DNA from: Bradyrhizobium tropiciagri
GTDB lineage: Bacteria; Pseudomonadota; Alphaproteobacteria; Rhizobiales; Xanthobacteraceae
Length of the DNA stretch: 64,000 nt
Assembly: GCF_018130545.1 (NCBI RefSeq)
Contig: NZ_JAFCKF010000012.1
Coordinates: forward strand, 62,001-126,000
Reading direction: 5' to 3'
Numbering within the stretch: the first letter of the stretch is position 1; every line of letters begins with the position of its first letter. Positions 48,468 through 57,170 of the stretch are shown piece after piece. Under the pieces are notes generated by a model. The model saw only the letters and a list, made by a program, of their open reading frames with translations, did no database searches and was not told the origin of the DNA. Both the position numbers and the translations under genes were made by a program.

Positions 48468-48749
48468 CAACCCACCCCAGAACAACACCGGCGGCATTTT
48501 GTAACCCAGACCGCGCGGCGGAACTATGGTCATGGCCGAAGGGCTGCGGACCATTGATGCATGGGAATAAACGGTGCGCCCGCGTCGAGCGAGAAGCCGC
48601 GCGGCGGATCGCGCGGAGCGGGTGGCCAATTCCAACGCATTCCGCAAATGCGCGTGTCCGAGGGATGCTGCGCCTGCTCAATCCCTTGGCACGCGCGATC
48701 GCCGGTGTGCGCGAGGGCCCACCGGCGATCAATCGCGATCAGCCCAGAT
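48468..48749. other. Intergenic stretch with a hairpin behind the DUF417 gene
   Basis: No gene is supported in these 282 bp. An 11-bp perfect inverted repeat, GATCGCCGGTG (48697-48707) and CACCGGCGATC (48720-48730), with a 12-base loop, begins 20 bp past the stop of the minus-strand DUF417 gene. It may act as its terminator, although no T-tract follows on that strand. Confidence 0.45.
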
Positions 48750-49256
48750 CTATTGTCTGGTCAGGCGAACCACGTCTTGGCGCAAGAGATAGAGCGAGAC
48801 GGCGAGCAGGACGACGTCCTTCATCAGGAAGGGCACGTTGCCAGTCATCGCGGGGAAACCTCCGGCGGCAACGTCCCAGCCATCGGGCATGAACGGGATG
48901 ATGGTGATGGTTGCGATGAAGGTGCCGGTCGAGCCAAGCGCGCCGAGCACGCCCAGCCGCTTGTCCCAGAAGCCTGCGAGCAGCAGGGATCCGAACGTCC
49001 ACTCCGACGCGCCGAGGAAGTAGCTGGCGCCGGCGTGGCCGAACGCCGGATACAGCCACCAGATCAGCGGCCCGTTGCTGATGAACGGCACCAGCCGTTC
49101 AAACTCGTAGGGGAACCACTTCTGGTACCCGAAGAACAGGAACATGATCACCATCGCGGCGCGGACGACGTGATAGTCGAGATCCTCCGCAAGCAGGCCG
49201 GACCTGTTCAGTGCGCGGACAAGCGGACTTTGCGCGGTGCTGGAAAGCGTTGTCAT
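48750..49256 (-). CDS. DUF417 membrane protein, RclC (YkgB)-like
   Basis: 168 residues with about four membrane segments (VVRAAMVIMFLFFGYQKWFP, SEWTFGSLLLAGFW, GTFIATITIIPFMP). FGYQKWFPYEFERLVPFISN and LIWWLYPAFG are signature parts of DUF417, the family of E. coli RclC, an inner-membrane protein needed for resistance to reactive chlorine. It lies 36 bp after the AhpD-like gene on the minus strand, and this pair is divergent from an RclR-like AraC regulator, mirroring the E. coli rcl locus in part. Confidence 0.8.
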   Translation of the reverse strand: MTTLSSTAQSPLVRALNRSGLLAEDLDYHVVRAAMVIMFLFFGYQKWFPYEFERLVPFISNGPLIWWLYPAFGHAGASYFLGASEWTFGSLLLAGFWDKRLGVLGALGSTGTFIATITIIPFMPDGWDVAAGGFPAMTGNVPFLMKDVVLLAVSLYLLRQDVVRLTRQ

Positions 49257-49292
49257 GGTCGTGATCCCTTCGTGTGACTTCGCCCGTTCGCT

Positions 49293-49829
49293 TCACGCGA
49301 CGGCGGGGAAGTCGATGTCGGTGTCGTTGATGCGGTTGAAGACGTTGGTGAAGATGATGGTCGCGAACGCCAGGCTGATCTCGACCAGTTGCGCGTCGCT
49401 GTAGCCGGCGGCCTTGATCGCGGCGAAGTCCTCGTCGCTGACGGTGCCGCTCGACTGCGCGAGCTTGCGAACGAAGCCGATCAGCGTGTCCTGCTTGGCA
49501 TCGCCGGTGAGCGCGCCATCGCGGATCTGCTTCAATACGTCGGCCTTTACCCCGGCAAGCCTGGCGAGATGGGAATGCGCGGCGACACAGTAATCGCAAC
49601 CGCCGGCGGCGCTGATCACGAGCTTGATGATTTCCCGATCGCGCTTGGACAGGGTACCGCCGGCCAGCACGGCATCGGCGGCGAGGATCGACTTGAGCGC
49701 GGCCGGGCCGTGGGCGGCGACGGCCGCATAGGCGTTCGGGACACTGCCTGCCGCCTTCTTGATCTGGGCGTAGATCTGGCCCGACGGGCCGGTGTCGGTT
49801 TCGAGATTGGGGACTGAGAGACGGGACAT
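49293..49829 (-). CDS. AhpD-like carboxymuconolactone decarboxylase family protein
   Basis: 178 residues from the ATG at 49827-49829, preceded by CGGAGTTGCAC. The CMD domain carries GCDYCVAAHSH with the redox pair Cys78/Cys81 and His85, the AhpD catalytic pattern. SKRDREIIKLVISAAGG precedes it. Such proteins act as peroxidases or disulfide reductases. It is the first gene of the minus-strand pair with the RclC-like gene and is divergent from the RclR-like regulator, which probably controls it (inference). Confidence 0.85.
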   Translation of the reverse strand: MSRLSVPNLETDTGPSGQIYAQIKKAAGSVPNAYAAVAAHGPAALKSILAADAVLAGGTLSKRDREIIKLVISAAGGCDYCVAAHSHLARLAGVKADVLKQIRDGALTGDAKQDTLIGFVRKLAQSSGTVSDEDFAAIKAAGYSDAQLVEISLAFATIIFTNVFNRINDTDIDFPAVA

Positions 49830-49959
49830 GGTGCAACTCCGTGTTTGCGGTGGTGAACGAGTACGGAGTGACAGTAGGAGCCTGATATGAGACATTGAAT
49901 GTTCATATTGCTCGATTATATGCTCAATCGTCTCATGGATTGTCGCGGGGGAACTGGCC

Positions 49960-50913
49960 GTGGATTGGCTCAGCCGGCTATTCGAAATGATGCCGGTGCG
50001 CGGGCGGCTCGATATTCGCTGCAGTTACAGCGTCCCCTGGCGGATCGAGCAGGGCCCGGGCGTGACCAACGAGATCCCCTATCACGCGGTGCTTGCCGGC
50101 TCGGCGATTTTGGACCATCCCGCAGGCGGACGGCCGTTGCTGCTGAAGGCCGGAGACATCCTTCTGCTTCCCGGCAACCCGCGCCACGTCATGCACGACG
50201 GAAGCGGGGCGACACCGCTGCAGGCGCGTAATCGGGCGACGCGGAATTTTACGATCAGCGAAAACCTCGGGTCGGACGAGCGGCTTGACCTGTTGTGCGG
50301 GCACTTCGCGATCGCACCTCCGCACGACCGTCTATTGCGCAGTTATCTTCCGCCGCGCCTTGTCGTGCATGCCGGCGCACGCACGGAAAAGGGGACGGCT
50401 GCGCAGCTTGCCGGACTTGTGTTCCTGATGCGCAGCGAAACGGCCGACGATCATCTGGGCGGCCACGCCATGCTGAATGCGCTGTCCACGGCAATGTTCG
50501 CGCTTGTGTTGCGGCTTGCGAGCGAGACCGATGCAACGTCACAGGGACTTCTCGCTCTGGTCGGCGATCCCAGGCTCGCGCCGGCGGTCGCCGCCATGTT
50601 CAGGGAGCCTGCGCACGCGTGGTCGCTGCCGGAGCTGGCGCGCCTGTGCAATATGTCGCGCGCCACGCTGGCGCGGCAGTTCCAGGAGAAGCTCGGGCGC
50701 TCGGCCAGCGATCTGCTTACCGATATCCGGATGACGCTTGCGGCAAATGAGTTGAAGGGATCATCGCTTTCGACCGGCGCCGTTGCCGAGATGGTCGGGT
50801 ATCAGTCGGAGGCCGCATTCCAGCGCGCCTTCAAGAGCCACATGGGCGTGACGCCGGCGCAGTGGCGAAAGATGCAAACGTCCGAACCGGACGTCATGGA
50901 GGGCCTTGCCTAG
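49960..50913 (+). CDS. AraC-family regulator, RclR-like
   Basis: 317 residues, GTG start at 49960. The N-terminal cupin-like domain (from WLSRLFEMMPVRGRLDIRC) and the C-terminal double helix-turn-helix (LARLCNMSRATLARQFQEKL, AVAEMVGYQSEAAFQRAF) match the layout of E. coli RclR. RclR senses hypochlorous acid through Cys21 and Cys89. Here Cys21 falls at the same residue number (LDIRCSYSVPW) and Cys113 in LLCGHFAI corresponds to the second. It is divergent from the AhpD-like and RclC-like genes, its likely targets. Confidence 0.8.
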   Translation: MDWLSRLFEMMPVRGRLDIRCSYSVPWRIEQGPGVTNEIPYHAVLAGSAILDHPAGGRPLLLKAGDILLLPGNPRHVMHDGSGATPLQARNRATRNFTISENLGSDERLDLLCGHFAIAPPHDRLLRSYLPPRLVVHAGARTEKGTAAQLAGLVFLMRSETADDHLGGHAMLNALSTAMFALVLRLASETDATSQGLLALVGDPRLAPAVAAMFREPAHAWSLPELARLCNMSRATLARQFQEKLGRSASDLLTDIRMTLAANELKGSSLSTGAVAEMVGYQSEAAFQRAFKSHMGVTPAQWRKMQTSEPDVMEGLA

Positions 50914-51001
50914 CCGGCCGATCCGCCGCGCGTGGTGCAAGCTTGAACAGCGACGCGCAGGCGGCCGATGGTCGACTGCCATCGGCCGCTTCTGCCTGCC
51001 A

Positions 51002-51676
51002 TTAGGCGCGGACGGCGGTCGCCTGCTGCAGAACCGGGATCATGTCTTCGGGTTCGGGGCGGTGGGTATAGTCCGGGTTGACTTCGGAGTAGAGGATCAC
51101 GCCGTCCTGTCCGATCACGTAGCGGGCCGGCATCGGCAGCGTCCAGCTCGGATCGTCGTTGAAGGCCGGCAGATCGCTCTTCAGCTGCGTGTAGAGCTCG
51201 ACCAGATAGTCGGGCAGGTGGAAGCGCAGTCCGAAGGCCTCGCCGACCTTGCCTTTCACGTCCGACAGGATCGGGAACGACAGCTTGTTCTGGCGCGCCG
51301 ACTTGCGGCTGTTCGGCGCGGTCTGCGGCGAGATCGCGATCAGCGCAGCGCCATACTTGTCGAATTCCGGCTTGGCGGCTTCGAGCGCCTGCAGCTCCAT
51401 GTTGCAATATGGGCACCAGACGCCGCGATAAAAGCTCAGCACCAGCGGGCCGCGCTTCAGCAGGTCAGCCGAGTTGACAATGTTGCCGTCGGCATCGCTC
51501 AACGAGAAGGAGGGGGCGACGTCGCCGGCCTTCCTGGCGCGCTGCGCAGCGCCTGAAGCGATCAGCTCCGCGGTCGCGCGGTGCATTGTTTCGATAACGG
51601 AGCGCGGAACGCTGTAGGGCGGCTTACCGGCTTCGAAATCGGCCTTGAAGGCATCGAGCTTGGCTTGAAGCGACAT
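51002..51676 (-). CDS. AhpC/TSA-family peroxiredoxin-like protein
   Basis: 224 residues from the ATG at 51674-51676, preceded by AAAAAGGAGAACCCGTC. The thioredoxin-fold domain contains GPLVLSFYRGVWCPYCNMEL with a CxxC (Cys88, Cys91) where classical AhpC has a single peroxidatic Cys. An N-terminal helical extension (MSLQAKLDAFKADFEAGKPP) is typical of this peroxiredoxin-like subfamily. It probably detoxifies peroxides. It lies behind a LysR gene on the same strand, with a palindromic site between them. Confidence 0.85.
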   Translation of the reverse strand: MSLQAKLDAFKADFEAGKPPYSVPRSVIETMHRATAELIASGAAQRARKAGDVAPSFSLSDADGNIVNSADLLKRGPLVLSFYRGVWCPYCNMELQALEAAKPEFDKYGAALIAISPQTAPNSRKSARQNKLSFPILSDVKGKVGEAFGLRFHLPDYLVELYTQLKSDLPAFNDDPSWTLPMPARYVIGQDGVILYSEVNPDYTHRPEPEDMIPVLQQATAVRA

Positions 51677-51795
51677 GACGGGTTCTCCTTTTTGCTTCTG
51701 TGCGGAGGACGGCCGCGCCCTCCGTTTCGTTGAACACACGCGAGAAGCTAAAGGAGTCAGCTGAACCGGGTAGCGTTGTCGTCGGATTAGCCTTT

Positions 51796-51810
51796 ATTCC
51801 TGTCTGGAAT
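51796..51810. promoter_or_regulatory. LysR-type palindromic site ahead of the peroxiredoxin gene
   Basis: ATTCCTGTCTGGAAT is a 15-bp interrupted palindrome of T-N11-A form, extended by TTATTCC / GGAATAA arms to 51794-51812. It lies about 120 bp upstream of the peroxiredoxin start and 30 bp past the end of the LysR gene, so it could be where that LysR protein acts on the peroxiredoxin promoter (inference). Confidence 0.5.
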
Positions 51811-51841
51811 AAGTATCTGACATCGGTGGCCGGTGAACCAT

Positions 51842-52720
51842 TCACGCGTTGAAGCTGCGTTCGAAGAAATTCACAAAGGCCCGGGCCTTGGCTGTTGCGG
51901 CGCGGCCGGTCGGAAGCACGGCCCAGAGATCGAGCGCCGGGAGGCTCCATTCGGACAGCACTGGACGCACCGCTCCCGACCTGAGTTCGGGGCTGAACAT
52001 CCATTCCGACGTGATCGCGAGCCCGACGTCTGCAAGGACCGCGCCCCTCACGCCCTCCGCAGCTGTCACCCGCAGCCGGCTCGGCACCGTGACGGCCAGT
52101 TCGGTACTCTCGCGCTGGAATGACCACACGTTGCCCTCGCGGAGATAGACGACGGCCTGATGCCGGCTCAGTTCGCTCGGTGTCGAAGGCGTCCCTGCGC
52201 GCTTGAAATAGGCCGGCGTGCCGAGCACCATGCGCTTGGATCGGGCTATGCGGTGCGCGGTTAATGCGGAGTCGGTCATCCGGCCCAGCCGCAACGCGAC
52301 ATCGATACCTTCCTGGACAAGGTCGATCTGGCGGTCGTCCAGCACGACTTCGAGCTCTAGTTCGGGATGCTGAGCGAGAAATTTGGGCAGCATCGGAATG
52401 AGGTGGATCCGGGCGAAGGTGACCGCCGCACAAATTCGCAGCCGTCCCTTGAGGCCGGCTCCAGCGCCACGCGCGGCGATCTCCGCCTCGGCCGCCTCAT
52501 CGAGCGCGCGCCGGGCGCGCTCGAGATAACCGAGACCGGCTTCCGTCGGGGTGAGGCCGCGCGTCGATCGGGTGAGCAGCTTGACCCCGAGAAACTCCTC
52601 GAGCTGTGCGACCGATTTCGAGACCGCCGGCTGGCCGACCCGAAGCTGCCGCGCGGCGCCGGAGAACGAGCCGGTCTCGACCACCCGCACAAATGTCTCC
52701 ATCGCCGCCAGACGATCCAT
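51842..52720 (-). CDS. LysR-family transcriptional regulator (CrgA-like subgroup)
   Basis: 292 residues. The helix-turn-helix at the N-terminus reads MDRLAAMETFVRVVETGSFS and then QPAVSKSVAQLEEFLGVKLL. The effector domain includes GRLRICAAVTFARIHLIPML, DVALRLGRMTDSALTAHRIA and VRGAVLADVGLAITSEWMF, typical of the large CrgA-like subgroup whose effectors are mostly unknown. It is upstream of and codirectional with the peroxiredoxin gene, separated by 165 bp that hold a LysR-type palindrome. Confidence 0.88.
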   Translation of the reverse strand: MDRLAAMETFVRVVETGSFSGAARQLRVGQPAVSKSVAQLEEFLGVKLLTRSTRGLTPTEAGLGYLERARRALDEAAEAEIAARGAGAGLKGRLRICAAVTFARIHLIPMLPKFLAQHPELELEVVLDDRQIDLVQEGIDVALRLGRMTDSALTAHRIARSKRMVLGTPAYFKRAGTPSTPSELSRHQAVVYLREGNVWSFQRESTELAVTVPSRLRVTAAEGVRGAVLADVGLAITSEWMFSPELRSGAVRPVLSEWSLPALDLWAVLPTGRAATAKARAFVNFFERSFNA

Positions 52721-52809
52721 GCCTATTCTCCTCAGGAATGAGCGCTATTGCGCATCCTGTCACGGCCCGAGGAGATTGGCCATTTGGCAGAGACGCTTCG
52801 GGACGGACG

Positions 52810-53736
52810 CTACGACCTGCGATGCCTGGCGTTGACCGCGATCGCCGCGGCGGCGGTGCGGTTCTCGACCCCGAGCTTGGCGTAGATCTGCTCGAGGTGC
52901 TTGTCGACGGTGCGCGGGCTTAAGCCCAGGATCTGCGCAATGTCGCGGTTGGTCTTGCCCTTGGAGAGCCAGGACAGCACCTCGCCCTCGCGGGTGGTCA
53001 GGCCGAGCTCGCTGGAGAATTCGGCCGGCATGTCGCCGCTGGTGTCCTTGGCGAGCCGCAGCAGGAATTCGTTGGGACCGAGCTTGCCCATATATTGCAG
53101 TCGGAGCTGCTCGTTGCCGGGGAATGACGCCACGGTCGCGGTCTTCTTTCCGGCCGTCCCCTTCTGCGCCTGTTCGAGCCATTGCGGCATCGGCTCCGGC
53201 AGCACGAAATTGTCGGCGGCGTCGGCGAGCGTGTCCGACAGCAGCCGCTGCGCCTGCGGCGTCGCCCATAGCAGCGCACCGGCGCTGTTGACCGCGAGCA
53301 GGTAGCGGCCGGAGACGTCGAGTGCCGCGCGGGCGCTCTGGGTCATCCGCGCATTGGCGAGATGGACCCGGATCCGCGCCAGCATCTCCTCGACCACGAT
53401 CGGCTTGGTCACATAGTCGACGCCGCCGGCCTCCAGCCCGCGCACGATGTGCTCGGTCTCGGCCAACCCCGTCATGAAGATGATCGGCACGCCGTCAAGC
53501 CCGGCGTCGCGCTTCAGCCGCCGGCAGGTCTCGAAGCCGTCCATGCCCGGCATCACGGCATCGAGCAGCACGATGTCGGGGGTGATCTGGTCGACGATGC
53601 GCATCGCGGATGCCCCGTCGAGCGCGACCATCACGGTCATGCCGGCGCCGTCGAGGGCGTCGGTCAGCAGGCGCAACGTCTCCGGCGAGTCGTCGACGAC
53701 GAGCGCGACGTCGCGCTTTCTTGGTTCAATGGTCAT
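52810..53736 (-). CDS. LuxR-type response regulator (REC, PAS-like linker, helix-turn-helix)
   Basis: 308 residues. The receiver domain has Asp15/Asp16 (LVVDDSPETL), the phosphorylated Asp59 (DIVLLDAVMPGMDG) and Lys111 (YVTKPI). A middle section (GRYLLAVNSAGALLWATPQA) looks PAS-like. The C-terminal LuxR helix-turn-helix reads GLTTREGEVLSWLSKGKTNR and LGLSPRTVDKHLEQIYAKLG. It overlaps the 3' end of the permease-kinase gene by 11 bp, so it is the cognate output protein, likely acting on the divergent amide/urea transporter operon (inference). Confidence 0.9.
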   Translation of the reverse strand: MTIEPRKRDVALVVDDSPETLRLLTDALDGAGMTVMVALDGASAMRIVDQITPDIVLLDAVMPGMDGFETCRRLKRDAGLDGVPIIFMTGLAETEHIVRGLEAGGVDYVTKPIVVEEMLARIRVHLANARMTQSARAALDVSGRYLLAVNSAGALLWATPQAQRLLSDTLADAADNFVLPEPMPQWLEQAQKGTAGKKTATVASFPGNEQLRLQYMGKLGPNEFLLRLAKDTSGDMPAEFSSELGLTTREGEVLSWLSKGKTNRDIAQILGLSPRTVDKHLEQIYAKLGVENRTAAAAIAVNARHRRS

Positions 53737-56700
53737 AGCTGTGCAATGTCTTCAACGTCGCCATGTATTGGTCGAGATCGAACCGGTCGATCAGCGTGCG
53801 CATCTGGCCGACGAAGTCGGTATGTTCGGGATGTTCATTGCCGATCTCGTCGAGCTTGAGCTGGATAGCCCTGATATGGCCGAGCTGGCCGAGGCTGATC
53901 AGCTCCTCGACATATTTCACCGGCGGGCGCGCGCCACTCTCGGGCTTCCATTGTGGGGGCGGAACCGGCTCGGCCTCATACTGCCACTCGATCTTAAGCA
54001 ATTGTCGGATGGTCTCGAGCAGCCGCGGGATGTCGATCGGCTTCATCAGATAGCCGTCGTGGAACGGTTGCGCCAGCGGCGCGCCATGGGCCTCCAGCGC
54101 GCTGGCCGAGATCATCAGGATTCGCGCCTGGTGATGGCCTTCGGAGCGCAGGGTTTCGGCGACCGTCCAGCCGTCCATCCCCGCCATCGAGATATCGAGC
54201 AGGAACATGTCGGGACGGCAATGCTGCGCCAACGCAAGGCAACCCGGCCCATCCGGGGCACTGAGCAGGATGAAGCCGAGCGGCGTCAGGATCTCGCGCA
54301 GCAGGTCGCGATGGGTCGGATCGTCGTCGGTGATCAGGATCGTCTTGCGCGGACCGTGATAGCCATAGACGGGGGCATCGACCGGCGCATCGCGGCGCGG
54401 ATTGGTGACCTCCGACAGCAAGAGCTTGACGCGGAACGTGCTGCCGGTGCCGACCGTGCTCAAGACCTTGATGTCGCCGCCCATCACACCGGCGAGCAGG
54501 CGGCTGATGGTCAGCCCGAGCCCGGTGCCGGTCTGCGGCTGGGTGACGCCGAGCGCGCCGCGCTCGAACGGCGCGAAGATCCGCTCGAGGTCGTCGGGCT
54601 GGATGCCCGGCCCGGTATCGATCACCTCGAACTCGGCGACCGGGCTGCGGTAATGCACCACGAACTGCACCTGGCCGGATTGCGTGAACTTGATCGCATT
54701 CGAGAGCAGGTTGATCAGGATCTGCCGCAGCCGCTTCTCGTCGGCATAGACCACGACCGGCAGCACGGCCGGCCGCCTGAACACGAAGTCGATGCCTTTT
54801 GCCGCCGCTTGCAGGCGGAACATGCCGACCAGTTGCTCGAGGAAATCGTTCAGCCGCACCTCGTCGCGCGACAGATAGAGGCGGCCGGCCTCGATCTTGG
54901 AGATATCGAGAATGCCGTCGATCAGACCCGACAAATGATCGGCGCTGCGCCGGACCACGCGCACCTGCTCGCGCGGCCGTATGTGGAGACTGTCGTCCTG
55001 CTCCAGCAGTTGCGCGTAGCCGGAGATCGCATTGAGCGGCGAGCGGAGCTCGTGGCTGAGGCCGACCACGTAACGGCTCTTGGCGAGATTCGCGGACTCT
55101 GCGACTTCCTTGGCGCGCTGCAATTCGGCGTCGGTGCGCTTGTGGGCGTCGATCTCCTGGATCAGCAGCGTGGTTTGCCGCCGCGTTTCTTCTTCCGCGG
55201 CTCGGCGGCTTTGTTGCGCCAGCACGAACAGCCAGGCGACGACGCCGATGATCAGGGCCAGCGCGAAGAACACCTTCCACAGCACGTCGGCCAATAGCTC
55301 GTTGGGATGCGCGGCCGCCGTGGTCTGCAGGTAAATCAGGCCGAGCACCAGCGCCACGAGACCGGCTGAGGCGACGAATACGCCGAGGTAATGGCCGAGC
55401 TGCGAATTGAGGCGCGCATAGATCGGCTGCGGCATCACCTTGCCCAGCGCATCCGAGACCTGCGCGCCGATCCGGCCATGCGGCTTGCAGAGGTCGTGGC
55501 AGCGCGCGTCGAGCGAGCAGCACAATGAGCAGATCGGACCGGCATAGGCCGGGCAGGAGGCCATGTCCTCGGGCTCGAACGCATGCTCGCAGATGCAGCA
55601 CTGGATCGATTCAAGGTTCTGCCAGCTCCGTTTCGGCTTGCGCGCGATGTAGTACTTGCCATCGGTCGCCCAGGCGATGAGCGGAGCGGTAATGAAGGCA
55701 ACCGCGAGCGCGACGAAGGCGGATAGCGCCTTCGCCGTCGGGCCGAACAGGCCGTAAAACGCGCTGATCGAGATGATGGTTGCGATCGCCATCGCGCCGA
55801 CGCCGACCGGATTGATGTCGCAGAGATGGGCGCGCTTGAACTCGATGTGCTGCGGCCGCAGGCCGAGTGGCTTGTTGATGACGAGATCGGCGACCAGCGC
55901 TCCGACCCAGGCGATCGCGACGTTGGAGTAGAGCGCAAGCGTCTGCTCAAGCGCCTTGTAGACGCCGATCTCCATCAAGAGCAGCGCGACGACGACGTTG
56001 AACACCAGCCACACCACGCGGCCGGGATGCGAGTGGGTGAGACGGGAGAAGAAGTTCGACCAGGCGATCGAGCCGGCATAGGCGTTGGTGACGTTGATCT
56101 TGACCTGCGACAGGATCACGAAGGTGCCGGTCAGCGCCATCGCAAGATCCGGCTGCGACAGCACGTAACGGAAGGCTTCGAGATACATATTCGCCGGCTC
56201 GGCCGCGTGTTCGGCCGATACGCCGTGGCTGAGCGCGAAGAAGGCGAGGAACGAGCCGGCCAGCAGTTTGAGCGCGCCGAGCACGATCCAGCCGGGGCCG
56301 GCGCTCAGCAGCGCAATCCACCAGGCCTTGCGCGAGGTGCGGCGGTCGCGCGGCAGGAAGCGCAGGAAGTCGACCTGCTCGCCGATCTGCGCCACCAGCG
56401 CGAACACGACGGAAGCTGCAGTGCCGAACAGCAGCAGATCGAGATTGCCCGAGGGATCGCCGTGATCGCCGGCGAATTTGCGCCACTCGGTGAAGGAGTG
56501 CGGATTTGCCCAGGCGATCGCCGCGAACGGCATGATGTGGAGGATGATCCACAGCGGCTGGGTCCAGAGCTGGAAGCGGCTGATCAGCGTGATGCCGTAG
56601 ATGACCAGCGGAATGATCACGACCGCGCTGATCAGATAGCCGATCGGTCGCGGGATGCCGAAGCACATGTCGAGCGCGCTGGCCAGGATCACCGCCTCGA

Positions 56701-57094
56701 TGGCGAAGAAGATGAAGGTGAAGGAGGCGTAGATCAGCGAGGTGATGGTCGAGCCGATATAGCCGAAGCCGGCGCCGCGGGTCAGCAGGTCGATATCGAT
56801 GCCGCATTTGGCGGCGTGGTAGGCGATCGGCAGCCCGCACAGGAAGATGATGACGCTGACGACCAGGATCGCGGCCGAAGCGTTCATCGCGCCGTAGTTC
56901 AGCGTGATGGTGCCGCCGATCGCCTCCAGCGCCAGGAAGGAGATCGCGCCCAGCGCCGTGTTGGCGACGCGGGCGGCGGACCAGCGCCGCGCGCTCTTGG
57001 CGGTGAAGCGCAGCGCGTAGTCTTCCAGCGTCTGGTTGGCGACCCATTGATTGTATTGGCGCCTGACGCGGTCTATCCGCTGCCGCCCTGCCAC
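53726..57094 (-). CDS. NCS1 permease-like / Cys cluster / hybrid histidine kinase fusion
   Basis: 1122 residues from a GTG at 57092-57094, preceded by AGGAG; a TTG 18 codons upstream is possible. Residues about 15-475 form a complete NCS1 (cytosine/purine permease) domain with about twelve membrane segments (QYNQWVANQTLEDYALRFTA, GGTITLNYGAMNASAAILV). Nine cysteines follow at 499-536. After two more membrane segments (about 572-592 and 605-627) and a coiled linker come the H-box His681 (GLSHELRSPLNAISGY), N-box Asn799 (LLSNAIKF), DTGPGI and GTGLGL, then a receiver with Asp967 (MFLLDISMAGMDGW). The transporter half probably senses or carries a substrate related to the divergent amide/urea operon. 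Confidence 0.92.
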   Translation of the reverse strand: MAGRQRIDRVRRQYNQWVANQTLEDYALRFTAKSARRWSAARVANTALGAISFLALEAIGGTITLNYGAMNASAAILVVSVIIFLCGLPIAYHAAKCGIDIDLLTRGAGFGYIGSTITSLIYASFTFIFFAIEAVILASALDMCFGIPRPIGYLISAVVIIPLVIYGITLISRFQLWTQPLWIILHIMPFAAIAWANPHSFTEWRKFAGDHGDPSGNLDLLLFGTAASVVFALVAQIGEQVDFLRFLPRDRRTSRKAWWIALLSAGPGWIVLGALKLLAGSFLAFFALSHGVSAEHAAEPANMYLEAFRYVLSQPDLAMALTGTFVILSQVKINVTNAYAGSIAWSNFFSRLTHSHPGRVVWLVFNVVVALLLMEIGVYKALEQTLALYSNVAIAWVGALVADLVINKPLGLRPQHIEFKRAHLCDINPVGVGAMAIATIISISAFYGLFGPTAKALSAFVALAVAFITAPLIAWATDGKYYIARKPKRSWQNLESIQCCICEHAFEPEDMASCPAYAGPICSLCCSLDARCHDLCKPHGRIGAQVSDALGKVMPQPIYARLNSQLGHYLGVFVASAGLVALVLGLIYLQTTAAAHPNELLADVLWKVFFALALIIGVVAWLFVLAQQSRRAAEEETRRQTTLLIQEIDAHKRTDAELQRAKEVAESANLAKSRYVVGLSHELRSPLNAISGYAQLLEQDDSLHIRPREQVRVVRRSADHLSGLIDGILDISKIEAGRLYLSRDEVRLNDFLEQLVGMFRLQAAAKGIDFVFRRPAVLPVVVYADEKRLRQILINLLSNAIKFTQSGQVQFVVHYRSPVAEFEVIDTGPGIQPDDLERIFAPFERGALGVTQPQTGTGLGLTISRLLAGVMGGDIKVLSTVGTGSTFRVKLLLSEVTNPRRDAPVDAPVYGYHGPRKTILITDDDPTHRDLLREILTPLGFILLSAPDGPGCLALAQHCRPDMFLLDISMAGMDGWTVAETLRSEGHHQARILMISASALEAHGAPLAQPFHDGYLMKPIDIPRLLETIRQLLKIEWQYEAEPVPPPQWKPESGARPPVKYVEELISLGQLGHIRAIQLKLDEIGNEHPEHTDFVGQMRTLIDRFDLDQYMATLKTLHSYDH

Positions 57095-57170
57095 TTCGCT
57101 CTTACTCCTGGTCCACGTTGCGCTGATCGCGGGCAAATCCCGTACCAAAAATCTACGTCGCTATTTTGCG

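Noticed and set aside
48697-48730. Hairpin considered as a canonical intrinsic terminator
   Set aside because: The stem is good but no T-tract follows on the minus strand, so it is noted only inside the intergenic entry.
53447-55297. 616-codon plus-strand open frame opposite the kinase domain
   Set aside because: Antisense to the conserved kinase and receiver; no plausible start site or motifs.
53726-57148. Permease-kinase fusion as a sequencing artefact joining two genes
   Set aside because: The frame is open through the junction, the linker contains a structured Cys cluster and further membrane segments, and no internal ribosome binding site with a start was seen at the kinase boundary.
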